64,000 bases of DNA from Alphaproteobacteria bacterium. GTDB lineage: Bacteria > Pseudomonadota > Alphaproteobacteria > Acetobacterales > Acetobacteraceae. The notes under the pieces are model-generated. The model did not search any database and was not told the origin of the DNA. It worked only from the letters and a program-made list of their open reading frames with translations. Of the stretch, positions 1 to 12,281 are shown piece by piece. The first letter of the stretch is position 1; every line of letters begins with the position of its first letter. The translations under genes were made by a program, and so were the position numbers. Location: the NCBI GenBank assembly GCA_020850755.1, contig JADZEB010000018.1, positions 186,001-250,000 on the forward strand, written 5' to 3'.

Positions 1-2730
1 CTCGATGGCGGGGCCGACAACGACATCCTCGCTGGCGGGTCCGGTGACGACACGCTCGTTGGCGGGGCCGGCAGCGACACCGCCAGCTACGCCGGGACCT
101 TCGCGGTGGTGGTGAGCCTCGGCATCGCCGGCCCGCAGGATACGGGCGGGGCGGGCACCGACACCCTGAGCAGTATCGAGAACCTGACCGGCAGCGTGTT
201 CGACGATGCCTTGACCGGCGATGGCGGCAACAACACGCTCTCGGGCCTGGGCGGCAACGACACGCTCGATGGTGGGGCTGGCGACGATACGCTGCTTGGC
301 GGGTTCGGCAACGACACCTTCATCGTCGACAGCGCGGGCGATGTGGTGGTCGAGAATGCCGGCGAGGGTATCGACCTGGTGCGATCCTCGGTCAGCTACA
401 CGCTGACCGCCAATGTCGAGCACCTGACCCTGACCGGCAGCGCCAACATCAACGGCACCGGCAACGATCTCGACAACGTCATCACCGGCAATTCCGGCAA
501 CAACACCCTGGACGGCCGCGTGGGCGACGACACGCTCAATGGCGGCGGCGGCGACGACTTGCTCTTGGGCGGTTTCGGCAACGACACGCTCGATGGCGGC
601 GAGGGCAACGACCATCTCGATGGCGGCGGGGGCACCGACACCATGTATGGTGGGGCGGGCGACGACACCTATGTCGTTGGGGCCGTGGGCGACGGGGTGG
701 TCGAGAATCCCGGCGAAGGCACCGACCTGGTGCTGTCCTTCGTCACCAGCTATGTCCTGCCGGACAATGTCGAGAACCTGACCCTGCCCATCGGCGGCGG
801 CAGCAACGCCTTCGGCAATGATCTCGACAACATCCTGATCGGCAACAGCGCGAACAACCGCCTGGAAGGACGCGGGGGCAACGACTATCTCGATGGCGGG
901 ACCGGCGCCGACACCGCTTCCTACGATTCGGCCCCGTCCGGAGTGACGGTCGTCCTCTTGGTTCCCGGCCCGCAGAATACGGGCGGGGCGGGCACGGACA
1001 CGCTGGTCAATATCGAGAACCTCAGCGGCAGCGCGCATGCGGACAGCCTGGCCGGCGACGGAGACCGCAACGTGCTGTTCGGCAACGCAGGCGACGACAG
1101 GCTCGATGGTCTAGGCGGCGACGACGGTCTCAGTGGCGGCGACGGCAACGACTATCTCGATGGCGGGACCGGCGCCGACGGGATGGCGGGCGGTGCGGGC
1201 GACGACACCTATGTCGTGGACGATCCGGGCGATGCGGTGACCGAGAATGCCGGCGAGGGCACGGATCTGGTGGTGACGACACGCGCGAGCTACACGCTTC
1301 CGGACCATGTCGAGAATCTCGAACTGTTCTCGCCCTTCCTCCTGCCCGCGACCGGCACCGGCAACACGCTCGACAATGTCATCACCGCAACGCCCTTCGC
1401 CGACACGCTGAGCGGCCTTGGCGGCAACGACACGCTCCACGGACGCGACGGCAACGACACGCTGAATGGGGGCGATGGCGATGACTCGCTGGATGGCGGG
1501 GCGGGCAACGACACCATGAATGGCGGTGCCGGCAACGACACCTACTTTGCCAACAGCTCCGCCGATGTGGTGATCGAGAGCGCGGGCGGAGGCACCGACC
1601 TGGTGGTGTCCTCGACCACCTACACGCTGGCGGCCGATGTCGAGAACCTGACGCTCACCGGCCGCGGCAACAGCACCGGCACCGGCAATACGCTCGGCAA
1701 CATCATCATCGGCAACGACAGCGCCAACATGCTGTTCGGCGAGGCCGGCAACGACACCATCGCCGGCATGGGCGGCATTGATGCGATCGATGGCGGCGAC
1801 GGCGATGACCTGCTCTTCGGCGACGGGGGCAACGACTTCATCTATGGCAGCCCCGGCAATGACCGCATCATCGGCGGGGACGGCAACGACTCCCTGGAAG
1901 GCGGTGACGGTTTCGACATCGTCCATTATCTCGGCGCCGCGGCGGGCGTGACCGTGAACCTGGCGCTCGGCGGCGCGCAGGATACGGGCGGGGCCGGCAC
2001 GGATACGCTGTCCAACTTCGAGAGCGCCTATGGCAGCGCGCACAACGACGTGCTCACGGGCACGGCTGGCGGTGACGAACTGGTGGGTCTCGGCGGCAAC
2101 GATGTGCTCGATGGCGCCGCCGGCAACGACCGCATGTATGGCGGGCTCGGCAACGACACCTACATCGTCGATGCGGTGGGCGACATCACCTCGGACGCCG
2201 GCGGCATCGACCTGGTCATCAGCACGGTCTCGCTCTCGCTCGCCAATCGCTGGTCGATCGAGAACCTGACGCTCTCGGGCGCGGCGGTGAACGGCTTCGG
2301 CAATGCCTCCGGCAATGTCATCACCGGCAACGCGCTGGCGAACTCGCTCTCCGGCGCCGATGGCAACGACACGCTGATCGGCGGCGGCGGGGCGGACAGG
2401 CTCTATGGCGGGGCCGGGGCGGATGTCTTCCGCTCTCTCGCCCTGTCCGACAGCACGGCCGAGTTCGCGGGCCGCGACGTGATCTACGATTTCGTCGAGG
2501 GCGAGGATGCGATCGACCTTTCCGCGATCGACGCCGACAGCGGCACGCCCGAGAACGACGCCTTCGCCTTCATCGGCACCGGGCCGTTCACCGGTGCGGG
2601 CCAGATCCGCTACATCGTCGGCAGCGCGGGCGTGGTGCTGTTCGCCGATGTCGATGGCGACCTTGCCGCCGATTTCTCGCTACGGCTTGCCGGCCTGTCC
2701 ACCGTCACCGCCGCCGCCTTCGCGCCCTGA
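1..2730 (+). CDS. RTX calcium-binding repeat protein, C-terminal part (5' end outside window)
   Basis: The reading frame is open from base 1, so the N-terminus is missing. At least 909 residues are visible, almost all built of glycine- and aspartate-rich nonapeptides (GGxGxDxxx), the calcium-binding beta-roll repeats of RTX proteins secreted by type I systems. Two longer modules are interspersed. One runs from a TYVVD-like stretch to VENLTLTG and starts near 316, 667, 1207, 1540 and 2158. The other runs from DTASY to GGAGTDTL and starts near 76, 910 and 1915. The last 110 residues resemble the C-terminal domain of serralysin-type (M10) proteins, which carries the secretion signal. No catalytic domain and no type I export genes are visible here, so the activity is unknown. 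It probably acts outside the cell as an adhesin, S-layer-like protein or hydrolase. There is no plausible internal start. Confidence 0.9.
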   Translation, partial: LDGGADNDILAGGSGDDTLVGGAGSDTASYAGTFAVVVSLGIAGPQDTGGAGTDTLSSIENLTGSVFDDALTGDGGNNTLSGLGGNDTLDGGAGDDTLLGGFGNDTFIVDSAGDVVVENAGEGIDLVRSSVSYTLTANVEHLTLTGSANINGTGNDLDNVITGNSGNNTLDGRVGDDTLNGGGGDDLLLGGFGNDTLDGGEGNDHLDGGGGTDTMYGGAGDDTYVVGAVGDGVVENPGEGTDLVLSFVTSYVLPDNVENLTLPIGGGSNAFGNDLDNILIGNSANNRLEGRGGNDYLDGGTGADTASYDSAPSGVTVVLLVPGPQNTGGAGTDTLVNIENLSGSAHADSLAGDGDRNVLFGNAGDDRLDGLGGDDGLSGGDGNDYLDGGTGADGMAGGAGDDTYVVDDPGDAVTENAGEGTDLVVTTRASYTLPDHVENLELFSPFLLPATGTGNTLDNVITATPFADTLSGLGGNDTLHGRDGNDTLNGGDGDDSLDGGAGNDTMNGGAGNDTYFANSSADVVIESAGGGTDLVVSSTTYTLAADVENLTLTGRGNSTGTGNTLGNIIIGNDSANMLFGEAGNDTIAGMGGIDAIDGGDGDDLLFGDGGNDFIYGSPGNDRIIGGDGNDSLEGGDGFDIVHYLGAAAGVTVNLALGGAQDTGGAGTDTLSNFESAYGSAHNDVLTGTAGGDELVGLGGNDVLDGAAGNDRMYGGLGNDTYIVDAVGDITSDAGGIDLVISTVSLSLANRWSIENLTLSGAAVNGFGNASGNVITGNALANSLSGADGNDTLIGGGGADRLYGGAGADVFRSLALSDSTAEFAGRDVIYDFVEGEDAIDLSAIDADSGTPENDAFAFIGTGPFTGAGQIRYIVGSAGVVLFADVDGDLAADFSLRLAGLSTVTAAAFAP

Positions 2731-2827
2731 GGTCCCGCGCCCGGCGCCGAGTCCGGTTGATCCGCCGCTCTGGTTGCGTGACACTGCCCGTCATCGGCTC
2801 CCCGATGCGGCGGAAGGCAGGTCAGGC

Positions 2828-4882
2828 ATGTGGCGCGTGGGCGTGGATTCGGGCGGGACCTTCACCGATGTCGCGCTGTTCGACGAGGAGAGTGGCAATA
2901 TCCGCGTCTGGAAGGTGCCGTCCACGCCGGACGATCCCTCGCGCGCGATCGCCCAGGGCGTGCAGGAAGGGCTCGCCCGCGCCGCCGAGGGCGTGTCGCC
3001 CGCTGCGGTCGGCTATTTCGGCCACGGCACCACGGTTGCCACCAACGCGCTGATCCAGCACAAGGGCGCTGCCACCGGCCTGCTCACCACACGAGGATTC
3101 CGCGACCTCCTGGAGATCGGGCGCCAGCGCCGGCCGCATCTCTATGACCTGCAGGCCGACAAGCCGCCGGTGCTGGTTTCCCGCGACCTCCGCCTCGAGG
3201 TGCCCGAGCGGCTGCGCCATGATGGGCGTATCGAGGTGCCGCTCGACGAGGATGCGGTGCGGGCTGCCGCGCGCACGCTGAAGGCCGCCGGCGTGAAGGC
3301 GGTCGCGATCTGTTTCCTCTACAGCTATGTCGATGCCCGCCACGAGCAGCGCGCCCGCGCCATCCTGGCCGAGGAACTGCCGGGCGTGTTCATTACCACG
3401 AGCCACGAGGTGGCACCCGAGTTCCGCGAGTTCGAGCGCCTGACCACGGTCACGGTGAATGCCTATCTCGGCCCCGTCATGGCCGGCTATATCGAGCGGC
3501 TCGGCCCGCGCCTGCGCGAGGTGGGCATCGCGGTCGCCCCGCACATCACGCAATCGAATGGCGGGGTGATCTCCTTCGACACGGCGCGCGAGCAGCCGGT
3601 GCGCACTGTGCTGTCGGGCCCGGCCACCGGCGTTGTCGGCGGGCTCAAGACCGGGCTTCTCGCGGGCCTGCGCAACCTGATCACCTTCGACATGGGCGGC
3701 ACCTCGACCGACGTTGCCCTGATCGAGGATGGCCGGCCCAAGCTCGCCGGCGAGATGGAGGTGCATGGCTATCCGCTGAAGGCGCCGATGCTCGACATCC
3801 ACACCGTCGGCGCCGGCGGCGGCTCGATCGCCTATATCGATGCGGGCGGGCTGCTGAAGGTGGGGCCGCGCTCGGCCGGCGCCGATCCCGGCCCGGTCTG
3901 CTACGGCCGCGGCAACGAGGAGGCCACCGTCACCGACGCCAATGTGGTGTTGCAGACGCTGAACCCGCGCCACCTGCTCGGCGGGCGCATGCCGATCGAC
4001 CAGGCCAAGGCGCGCGCCGCGATCGGCCGGCTGGCGGATCGACTCAGCCTCGATCTCATGGCCACCGCCCAGGGCATCATCTCGGTCGTGACCGCCAACA
4101 TGGCCAAGGCGATCCGCGTGATCTCGGTCCAACGCGGGCATGATCCGCGCGACTACACGCTGGTGGCCTTCGGCGGCGCGGGGCCGCTGCACGCGGCGCG
4201 GCTGGCGCGCGAGCTCGACATGCCGCGCATCCTGGTGCCGCGCAATCCGGGCATATTGTGCGCGCTCGGCCTGCTGCTCACCGACCTGCAGAGCAATTTC
4301 GCCCAGACCCGCCAGATGCCGGTCTCGGCCGAGGGCGTGGCGGCCATGCGCGAGGTGTTCGCCGCGCTGGAGGCGCGCGCCGAGGCCTGGTTCGCGACCG
4401 AGGGCATCGCGCCGGGCGCGCGGCATCTGCGCCGCACGGTCGATATGCGCTATGCCGGGCAGAACTACGAGCTGCCGGTCGCCTGGCCCGAGGCGGCGGC
4501 ATCGGCCGAGGACCTGCACGCAAGGCTGCGCCACGGCTTCGAGCAGGCGCACCAGCAGATGTACGGCTATGTCGCGCCCGAGGAGCCGATCCAGGCGATC
4601 ACCTTCCGGCTGGAGGCGGTGGGGCTGGTCCGGCAGGCCGAGCTGCGCGCCCACCCGCCGGCAGCCGAGCCGGTCGCCTCGGCTGCGATCGGCGCGCGCG
4701 AGGTGTGGCTGGCCGAGGCCAAGGGCTTCGTCTCCTGCCCGATCTATGATCGCGAGCGGCTGGCGCCGGGCCACAGCATCGCCGGCCCGGCGATCATCGA
4801 GCAGATGGACGCCACCACCGTGCTCCTGCCCGGCCAGGTGGCCGAGGTGGACGCCTATCTCAACCTGATCGTGGAGGGCTGA
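2828..4882 (+). CDS. hyuA: Hydantoinase/oxoprolinase family protein, subunit A (HyuA-like)
   Basis: This 684-residue protein is the ATP-using subunit of the HyuA/HyuB family, which opens cyclic amides (N-methylhydantoin, 5-oxoproline, caprolactam) or carboxylates ketones. The N-terminal ASKHA signature GVDSGGTFTDVALFD (about residues 4-18) and a second nucleotide-fold signature FDMGGTSTDVALI (about 287-299) are both intact. The frame stays open upstream to 2507, inside the RTX gene. The ATG at 2828 is chosen because the family starts with this motif and a GGAAGG-type ribosome site precedes it. Only 4 bp separate it from hyuB, so the two are co-translated partners. It heads an operon with a peptide-type ABC transporter. 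The exact substrate (hydantoin, oxoproline or another lactam) cannot be told from sequence. Confidence 0.93.
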   Translation: MWRVGVDSGGTFTDVALFDEESGNIRVWKVPSTPDDPSRAIAQGVQEGLARAAEGVSPAAVGYFGHGTTVATNALIQHKGAATGLLTTRGFRDLLEIGRQRRPHLYDLQADKPPVLVSRDLRLEVPERLRHDGRIEVPLDEDAVRAAARTLKAAGVKAVAICFLYSYVDARHEQRARAILAEELPGVFITTSHEVAPEFREFERLTTVTVNAYLGPVMAGYIERLGPRLREVGIAVAPHITQSNGGVISFDTAREQPVRTVLSGPATGVVGGLKTGLLAGLRNLITFDMGGTSTDVALIEDGRPKLAGEMEVHGYPLKAPMLDIHTVGAGGGSIAYIDAGGLLKVGPRSAGADPGPVCYGRGNEEATVTDANVVLQTLNPRHLLGGRMPIDQAKARAAIGRLADRLSLDLMATAQGIISVVTANMAKAIRVISVQRGHDPRDYTLVAFGGAGPLHAARLARELDMPRILVPRNPGILCALGLLLTDLQSNFAQTRQMPVSAEGVAAMREVFAALEARAEAWFATEGIAPGARHLRRTVDMRYAGQNYELPVAWPEAAASAEDLHARLRHGFEQAHQQMYGYVAPEEPIQAITFRLEAVGLVRQAELRAHPPAAEPVASAAIGAREVWLAEAKGFVSCPIYDRERLAPGHSIAGPAIIEQMDATTVLLPGQVAEVDAYLNLIVEG

Positions 4883-4886
4883 GCCG

Positions 4887-6563
4887 ATGCCCGCCCAGGA
4901 CAATGCCGCTGCCGCCGCCGCCCTGGCCGCCCGCCCGGCGGTCGATCCGATCACGGTCGAGGTGATCGGCAACGCGCTCGCCTCGATCGTCGAGGAGATG
5001 GGCGAGACGCTGGTGCGCGCCAGCTACTCGACCAACATCAAGGAACGGCGCGACAGCTCGACCTGCCTGTTCGACGCGCAGGGGCGCACGCTCTGCCAGG
5101 CGATGCACATCCCGATCCATCTCGGCTCGCTGATGGGGCTGATCGAGAACATCACCGCCCGCCACAAGGTGAGCGAGATCCGCCCCGGCGACGTGTTCTG
5201 CGGCAACGACGCCTATACCGGCGGCGGCACGCACCTGCCCGACATCGTGTTGGCCGAGCCGGTGTTCGTCGATGGCGCGATCGTCGCCTGGGCCACCAAC
5301 CTCGCCCACCATGCCGATTTCGTCGATCGCGGCCACGCCCATATCTACCAGGAAGGCTTGCGCATCCCGCCGGTGAAGCTCTACCGCGCCGGGCAGCTCG
5401 ACCAGGATCTGATGGACATGATCCTGCTCAACTGCCAGGTGCCGCGCGAGCGGCTGAACGACCTGCGCGCGCAAATGGCGGCGAACCGGCAAGGAATCCA
5501 GCGCTTCCAGGCATTGTGCGCGAAATACGGCACGCCGCTTACGCTCGCCGCCTGCGATGCGCTGCTCGACTATGCCGAGCGGATGGCGCGCGCCGGCATC
5601 GCCACCATCCCGGACGGCACCTACCGCTTCACCGACCGGTTCGATTGCGACGAGTTCGACGGCGAGAAGGAATTCGCCGTCGAGGTCCGCGTCGCGGGCG
5701 ATCAGATGCACCTGCGTTTCGACAGCCCGCCGCAGGTCCGCGCCGGACTGAACCTGGTCTGGACCGGGCTGCTCGCCACCACCTACTACGCGGTCAAGAC
5801 CCTGGTCGGCCCGGAGATCCCGGCCAATGCCGGCCTTTTCCGCCCGATCCACGTCACCGCGCCCGAGGGCACGATGCTGAACTGCGTCGCGCCGGCCGCC
5901 GTGAACGGGCGCACCCAGACCTGCCAGCGCGTGGTCGATCTGATCCACGGCGCGCTCGCCCCCGCGATCCCCGAGCGCATCACGGCGGCGCACAATGGCG
6001 CCTGCACATCCTCGACGTTCTCGGGCGTCAATCCGCGCACCGGCGCCTTCTATGTCTATCTGGAGACGATCGGCGGCGGCTTCGGCGCGCGCGCGAGCAA
6101 GGACGGGCTCGACGGCGTGCACATCCACATCACCAACACCTCGAACCTGCCGGTCGAGGCGCTGGAGGTGGAGTATCCGCTGGTGGTGGAGAGGTATGCC
6201 CTCGTCGACGGCTCGGGCGGCGCGGGCCGGCAGCGCGGCGGTATGGGGCTGTGGCGGCAGATCCGCATCGAGGATCATCTCTGCCACGCCTTCATCCACG
6301 GCACGCGGCGGCTCTCCAGCCCCTGGGGCCTGTTCGGCGGGGCCGAGGGCGGGCGTTGCCGCTTCGAGTTCAGCCCCGGCGCCGAGCCGCCGGTGAAGGC
6401 GCAGGGTTTCCTCAAGCCGGGGGAAAGCGTGACCATCATCACCCCCGGCGCCGGCGGCTATGGCGAGCCGAAGCAGCGCCCGCGCGAGCGCGTGCGCCAG
6501 GACCTGGCCGAGGGCCGGATCACCGAAACTGTGGCGCGGGAGGTCTATGGTCTGACAGACTAG
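4887..6563 (+). CDS. hyuB: Hydantoinase B/oxoprolinase family protein (HyuB-like)
   Basis: The 558-residue partner of HyuA is full length for the hydantoinase B family. It carries the expected DPITVEVIGNAL start region after a short Ala-rich leader, the FCGNDAYTGGGTHLPD segment and the C-terminal GAGGYG motif. In the family this subunit completes the ATP-dependent ring opening of a cyclic amide once subunit A phosphorylates the substrate. No signal peptide is seen, so it is cytoplasmic. It follows hyuA by 4 bp and is followed after 81 bp by a solute-binding protein gene with its own GGGAGA ribosome site, which suggests that the imported ligand is the substrate of HyuAB. Confidence 0.93.
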   Translation: MPAQDNAAAAAALAARPAVDPITVEVIGNALASIVEEMGETLVRASYSTNIKERRDSSTCLFDAQGRTLCQAMHIPIHLGSLMGLIENITARHKVSEIRPGDVFCGNDAYTGGGTHLPDIVLAEPVFVDGAIVAWATNLAHHADFVDRGHAHIYQEGLRIPPVKLYRAGQLDQDLMDMILLNCQVPRERLNDLRAQMAANRQGIQRFQALCAKYGTPLTLAACDALLDYAERMARAGIATIPDGTYRFTDRFDCDEFDGEKEFAVEVRVAGDQMHLRFDSPPQVRAGLNLVWTGLLATTYYAVKTLVGPEIPANAGLFRPIHVTAPEGTMLNCVAPAAVNGRTQTCQRVVDLIHGALAPAIPERITAAHNGACTSSTFSGVNPRTGAFYVYLETIGGGFGARASKDGLDGVHIHITNTSNLPVEALEVEYPLVVERYALVDGSGGAGRQRGGMGLWRQIRIEDHLCHAFIHGTRRLSSPWGLFGGAEGGRCRFEFSPGAEPPVKAQGFLKPGESVTIITPGAGGYGEPKQRPRERVRQDLAEGRITETVAREVYGLTD

Positions 6564-6644
6564 CGCCGATCGGGCGCGGCTGCGCCACGTTTCGTGCGCC
6601 GCGCTGTCTCAACGTGCAACGAACCAACAACAGGGAGACGCAGC

Positions 6645-8219
6645 ATGACCGAGACGAACCAGAGAAGCGCGGGCGCAGCCGGCGTCACGCTGTCGCGCCG
6701 CGCGGCGCTCGCCGCCGCGGGCGGGGCCGTCCTGGCCGGGCTGGCACCCGGCCGCGAGGTGCGCGCGCAGGCGCGCGCGCGCGACCAGCTCATCTTCGCC
6801 TTGTCCTCCTATCCGCCCTCGCTGCGCGCCTGGGCCAATGCGGGCACCGCCGCCTCGACCGTGAAGCTGCAGAATCTGCGCGGCCTTCTCACCTTCGACG
6901 AGCGCGGCGGGCTGCGCGCGGAGCTGGCCGAATCGCACCGGCGCATCAACCCCACCACCTGGGAGTTCACGCTGCGCGACGGCGTGAAGTTCCACGATGG
7001 CGAGAAGGCCGATGCCGGGGCGGTCAAGCACAGCTTCGAGGCGATGACGGCCGAACGATCGCCCGCCTATCTGCGCAGCTCGCTCGCGCCGCTGATCGAC
7101 AAGATCGAGACACCCAACGCGCGCACCGTGGTGTTCCGCCTGCGCGAGCCCTCGGCCACCTTCTCGCAGCTCATTGCCTGCTTCCACGCGGCGGTGATCT
7201 CGCCGAAATCGACCGAGGCCAATCCGGTCGGCTGCGGGCCATATCGCATCACCGACGTGGAGCGCGGCACGCGCATCGATTTCGAGGCCTATGACGGCTA
7301 CTACAAGCCCGGCATGCCGCGCTCGAAGAAGATGCGCATGATCGCCTATGCCGACGAGAATCTGCGCGTCGCGGCGCTGGAAGCGGGCGATGTCGACATC
7401 ATCGAATACGTGCCCTGGCAGAGCATGGAGGCGATCGAGCGCAACCAGAACCTGAAGCTCGATTCGACCGACGGGCCGTTCATGTACCTGGTCTACAACG
7501 TCCAGCGCGGCCCCTTCACCAACGTCAAGCTGCGCCAGGCGACGGCCTATGCCGCCAACCGCCAGGACATCGTCCGCGCCGCCTTCTTCGGCCGCGGCTC
7601 GGCGCTGGAGGGCATCCCCGTTCCCGCCTCCTCGCCCTATTTCAACCGCGACCTCTCCACCCATTGGCGGCGCGATCTGGACAAGGCGAAGCGCCTCCTG
7701 GCCGAGGCCGGCATGCCGAACGGCTTCGAGGCGACGCTGCTTTCCACCGCGCAGTACGGCATGCACAAGGACACGGCCGAGGTGGTGCAGCAGAGCCTGG
7801 CGCAGGCGGGAATCAAGGTGACGCTGAACCTGCCGGACTGGGCAACCCGCGTGACGCTGGGCAATCGCGGCCAGTTCGACTTCGCCGTGATGGGCTCCTC
7901 GGGCCTGTTCAACGATCCCGATGCCCTGCAGGAGTTCGTGGCCGGCTTGCCGCAGGCTTCCTACAACCGCTCCTTCGGCTATCGCAACGCCAAGATCGAC
8001 GAGCTGGTCGCCAAGGGCCGCGCCGAGCTGGACGAGGGGCGGCGCAAGGCGATCTACCGCGAGCTCGAACAGATCGCGCTCGAGGATGCGACCTGCGTCG
8101 GGCTGGCCTGGCGCAGCCAGGGCTATGCGATGCAGAAATCGGTCACCGGCTTCGCCAACCTGCCGGGCTTCCTGACCTTCCATTCCGGCGCCACGCTGGA
8201 AGCGGCGGCGCGCGGCTGA
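6645..8219 (+). CDS. ABC transporter substrate-binding protein, family 5 (oligopeptide/nickel type)
   Basis: The protein has 524 residues. A Tat-like leader with SRRAAL and a hydrophobic Ala/Gly stretch ends near residue 45. The mature SBP_bac_5 fold follows (LAESHRRINPTTWEFTLRDG, EKADAGAVKHSFEAM). Such periplasmic lipid-free or lipid-anchored receptors deliver peptides, opines or other amide-rich solutes to Dpp/Opp permeases. The start at 6645 is set by a GGGAGA site 8 bp upstream, and the open frame extends only a little further. The two permease and two ATPase domains of its transporter lie directly downstream. Its position between hyuB and the permeases suggests a lactam, hydantoin or peptide-like ligand, which is an inference from context. 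Confidence 0.92.
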   Translation: MTETNQRSAGAAGVTLSRRAALAAAGGAVLAGLAPGREVRAQARARDQLIFALSSYPPSLRAWANAGTAASTVKLQNLRGLLTFDERGGLRAELAESHRRINPTTWEFTLRDGVKFHDGEKADAGAVKHSFEAMTAERSPAYLRSSLAPLIDKIETPNARTVVFRLREPSATFSQLIACFHAAVISPKSTEANPVGCGPYRITDVERGTRIDFEAYDGYYKPGMPRSKKMRMIAYADENLRVAALEAGDVDIIEYVPWQSMEAIERNQNLKLDSTDGPFMYLVYNVQRGPFTNVKLRQATAYAANRQDIVRAAFFGRGSALEGIPVPASSPYFNRDLSTHWRRDLDKAKRLLAEAGMPNGFEATLLSTAQYGMHKDTAEVVQQSLAQAGIKVTLNLPDWATRVTLGNRGQFDFAVMGSSGLFNDPDALQEFVAGLPQASYNRSFGYRNAKIDELVAKGRAELDEGRRKAIYRELEQIALEDATCVGLAWRSQGYAMQKSVTGFANLPGFLTFHSGATLEAAARG

Positions 8220-8301
8220 GCGGGGGCGAGCCCGGCCGGGTGCAGGCGCGCGCCCGGCCGGGCGATCTTCCGCCGCGACGAACCAGGAGGCACCTGCCGC
8301 G

Positions 8302-9252
8302 ATGAGCTACGTGCTGCGGCGCATGGCCATCGCCGCCGGCCTGATCTGGCTGGTGGCGACGCTGATCTTCCTGTTGATCCGCCTGATCCCGGGCGACCCG
8401 GCCGAGCTGCTGCTCTCGGGCGGCGGGGTCGCGCCCGATCCGGTCGCGGTCGAGGAACTGCGCGAGCGGCTCGGGCTCGACCAGCCGCTGCTTGCGCAAT
8501 ACACCACCTATCTCGGCCGGCTTTCGCGGCTCGATCTCGGCACCTCCCTGCTCGACGAGCATCCGGTTGCCGAGGAGGTGTTCAAGCGCCTGCCGCGCAC
8601 GGTGGAGCTGATCCTGGCCGCCGCGCTGCTGGCCATCGCCAGCGGGCTGCCGCTCGGCATCATGGCGGCTTTGCGCCGGGGCAGCGCGATCGACCGCGCG
8701 CTGTCGGCCTTCGCCAGCCTCAACCAGTCGGTGCCGGTGTTCGTCTCCGGCACCATCCTGGTGCTGGTCTTCGCCCAGACGCTGCGCTGGGTGCTGGCGG
8801 GCGGATATGTGCCCTTCGCGCAGAACCCGGGCCAGCACGTCATCAACCTGCTGATGCCGGCCTTCACCATCGCGCTTGGCCTTTCCACCGTGATCTTCCG
8901 CATGGTGCGCACCACGGTGCTGGAGACGCTGGAGCGCGAATGGGTGCGCACGGCGCGCGCCAAGGGGCTGGCCCCGCGCCAGGTGCTGCGCCGGCATGTC
9001 GTGCGCAACGCGCTCGGCCCGGTGCTGACGGTGCTCGGCCTGCAGATGGGCACGCTGCTCGGCGGCACGGTGCTGGTGGAATACGTGTTCAACTGGCCCG
9101 GCCTGTCCGGCTTCCTGGTGCGCGCGGTGGAACAGCGCGACTATCCCGAGGTGCAGGGCATCGTGCTGACCATCTGCACGCTGTTCGTGCTCCTGAATCT
9201 CGCGGTCGATCTCCTCTACGCGGTGCTTGATCCGCGCGTGCGGCACGGCTGA
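8302..9252 (+). CDS. ABC transporter permease, DppB type
   Basis: This 316-residue inner-membrane permease of the DppB/OppB family has six predicted membrane helices. Hallmarks are the N-terminal helix followed by the periplasmic loop with [15 protein letters not shown], and the EAA-type cytoplasmic loop around [19 protein letters not shown] that contacts the ATPase. An AGGAGG ribosome site precedes the ATG at a normal distance. It is the first transmembrane half of the importer. The second half is encoded 5 bp downstream as an unusual permease-ATPase fusion. The C-terminal DPRVRHG is typical of the family. Confidence 0.93.
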   Translation: MSYVLRRMAIAAGLIWLVATLIFLLIRLIPGDPAELLLSGGGVAPDPVAVEELRERLGLDQPLLAQYTTYLGRLSRLDLGTSLLDEHPVAEEVFKRLPRTVELILAAALLAIASGLPLGIMAALRRGSAIDRALSAFASLNQSVPVFVSGTILVLVFAQTLRWVLAGGYVPFAQNPGQHVINLLMPAFTIALGLSTVIFRMVRTTVLETLEREWVRTARAKGLAPRQVLRRHVVRNALGPVLTVLGLQMGTLLGGTVLVEYVFNWPGLSGFLVRAVEQRDYPEVQGIVLTICTLFVLLNLAVDLLYAVLDPRVRHG

Positions 9253-9257
9253 GGCGC

Positions 9258-11248
<1,991 letters not shown>

Positions 11249-11252
<4 letters not shown>

Positions 11253-12235
11253 GCGGCGCGGACGCGCCCCTGCTGGCGGTCGCCGGCCTGAGCAAGCATT
11301 TCCGCGGCCGCGGCGGGCTGCTCGCGCGCGCCGCCCCGCCCGTGCGCGCGGTAGAGGACGTGTCCTTCACCATCGGCCGAGGCGAGGTGGTGGGGCTGGT
11401 GGGTGAATCGGGATCAGGCAAGAGCACCATCGGGCGCTGCGTCCTGCGCCTGATCGAGCCCACCGCCGGGCGCATCCTGTTCGAGGGTGCCGACCTGCGC
11501 GCGGCCTCGGGCGCGGCGCTGCGCGCCGTGCGCCGGCGCATGCAGATCGTGTTCCAGGACCCCTATGGCAGCCTCGATCCGCGCAAGCGGGTGGAGGACC
11601 TGATCGGCGACGTGCTCGACATCCACCGGCTTGCGCGCGGGGCGGCGCGGCGCGAGCGGGTGGTGGAACTGCTGACCCAGGTCGGGCTCGGCGCCGAGCA
11701 TCTCGCCCGCTATCCGCACCAGTTCTCGGGCGGGCAGCGCCAGCGGCTCGGCATCGCGCGCGCGCTGGCGGTGGGCCCTGCCTTCATCGTCGCCGACGAG
11801 CCGGTGTCCGCGCTCGACGTGTCGGTGCAGGCGCAGATCATCAACCTGCTGTCGGAGTTGCAGCAGCGGCTCGGGCTGGCGATGCTGTTCATCAGCCACG
11901 ACCTGTCGGTGGTCGAGCACCTGTCCGACCGCGTGATCGTGCTCTATCTCGGCCGCATCATGGAGGTGGCGCCCGCGCGCACCCTTTATGCCGCCCCGCG
12001 CCACCCCTACACGCGCGCGCTGCTGTCGGCCGCGCCGATCCCCGACCCCGAGGCGAAGCGCAGCCGCGTCATCCTGTCGGGCGACCTGCCGAGCCCGGCC
12101 AACCCGCCCTCGGGCTGCGTGTTCCGCACCCGCTGCCCGCACGCGACCGAGGCCTGCGCGCGCGCGGTGCCGCCCTTGCGCGAGCTCGGCCCCGGCCATG
12201 TCGCCGCCTGCATCCGGCTCGACGAGCTGTCCTGA
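11249..12235 (+). CDS. ABC transporter ATP-binding protein, DppF type
   Basis: The protein has 328 residues. It carries Walker [10 protein letters not shown], signature [16 protein letters not shown], Walker [13 protein letters not shown] and the H-loop [10 protein letters not shown], followed by the oligopeptide-transporter C-terminal extension with paired cysteines. It is the second ATPase of the upstream importer. The frame is open further upstream, but the GTG at 11249 overlaps the preceding stop codon (GTGA), gives the family length and implies translational coupling. The preceding coding sequence occupies the longer alternative start. Confidence 0.9.
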
Positions 12236-12281
12236 TCCTCCCGGCCCCGCGGGGCCATCCTGGCGAAGCGAGTAGCGAAAG

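Noticed and set aside
1-2730. Repeats taken as a CRISPR-like or tandem DNA array
   Set aside because: They are coding nonapeptide repeats in one open frame with variable third bases and no constant spacers.
2792-2807. Hairpin CATCGG/CCGATG after the RTX gene as a terminator
   Set aside because: It is short, has no T-run and lies next to the hyuA ribosome site. Chance occurrence is likely in GC-rich DNA.
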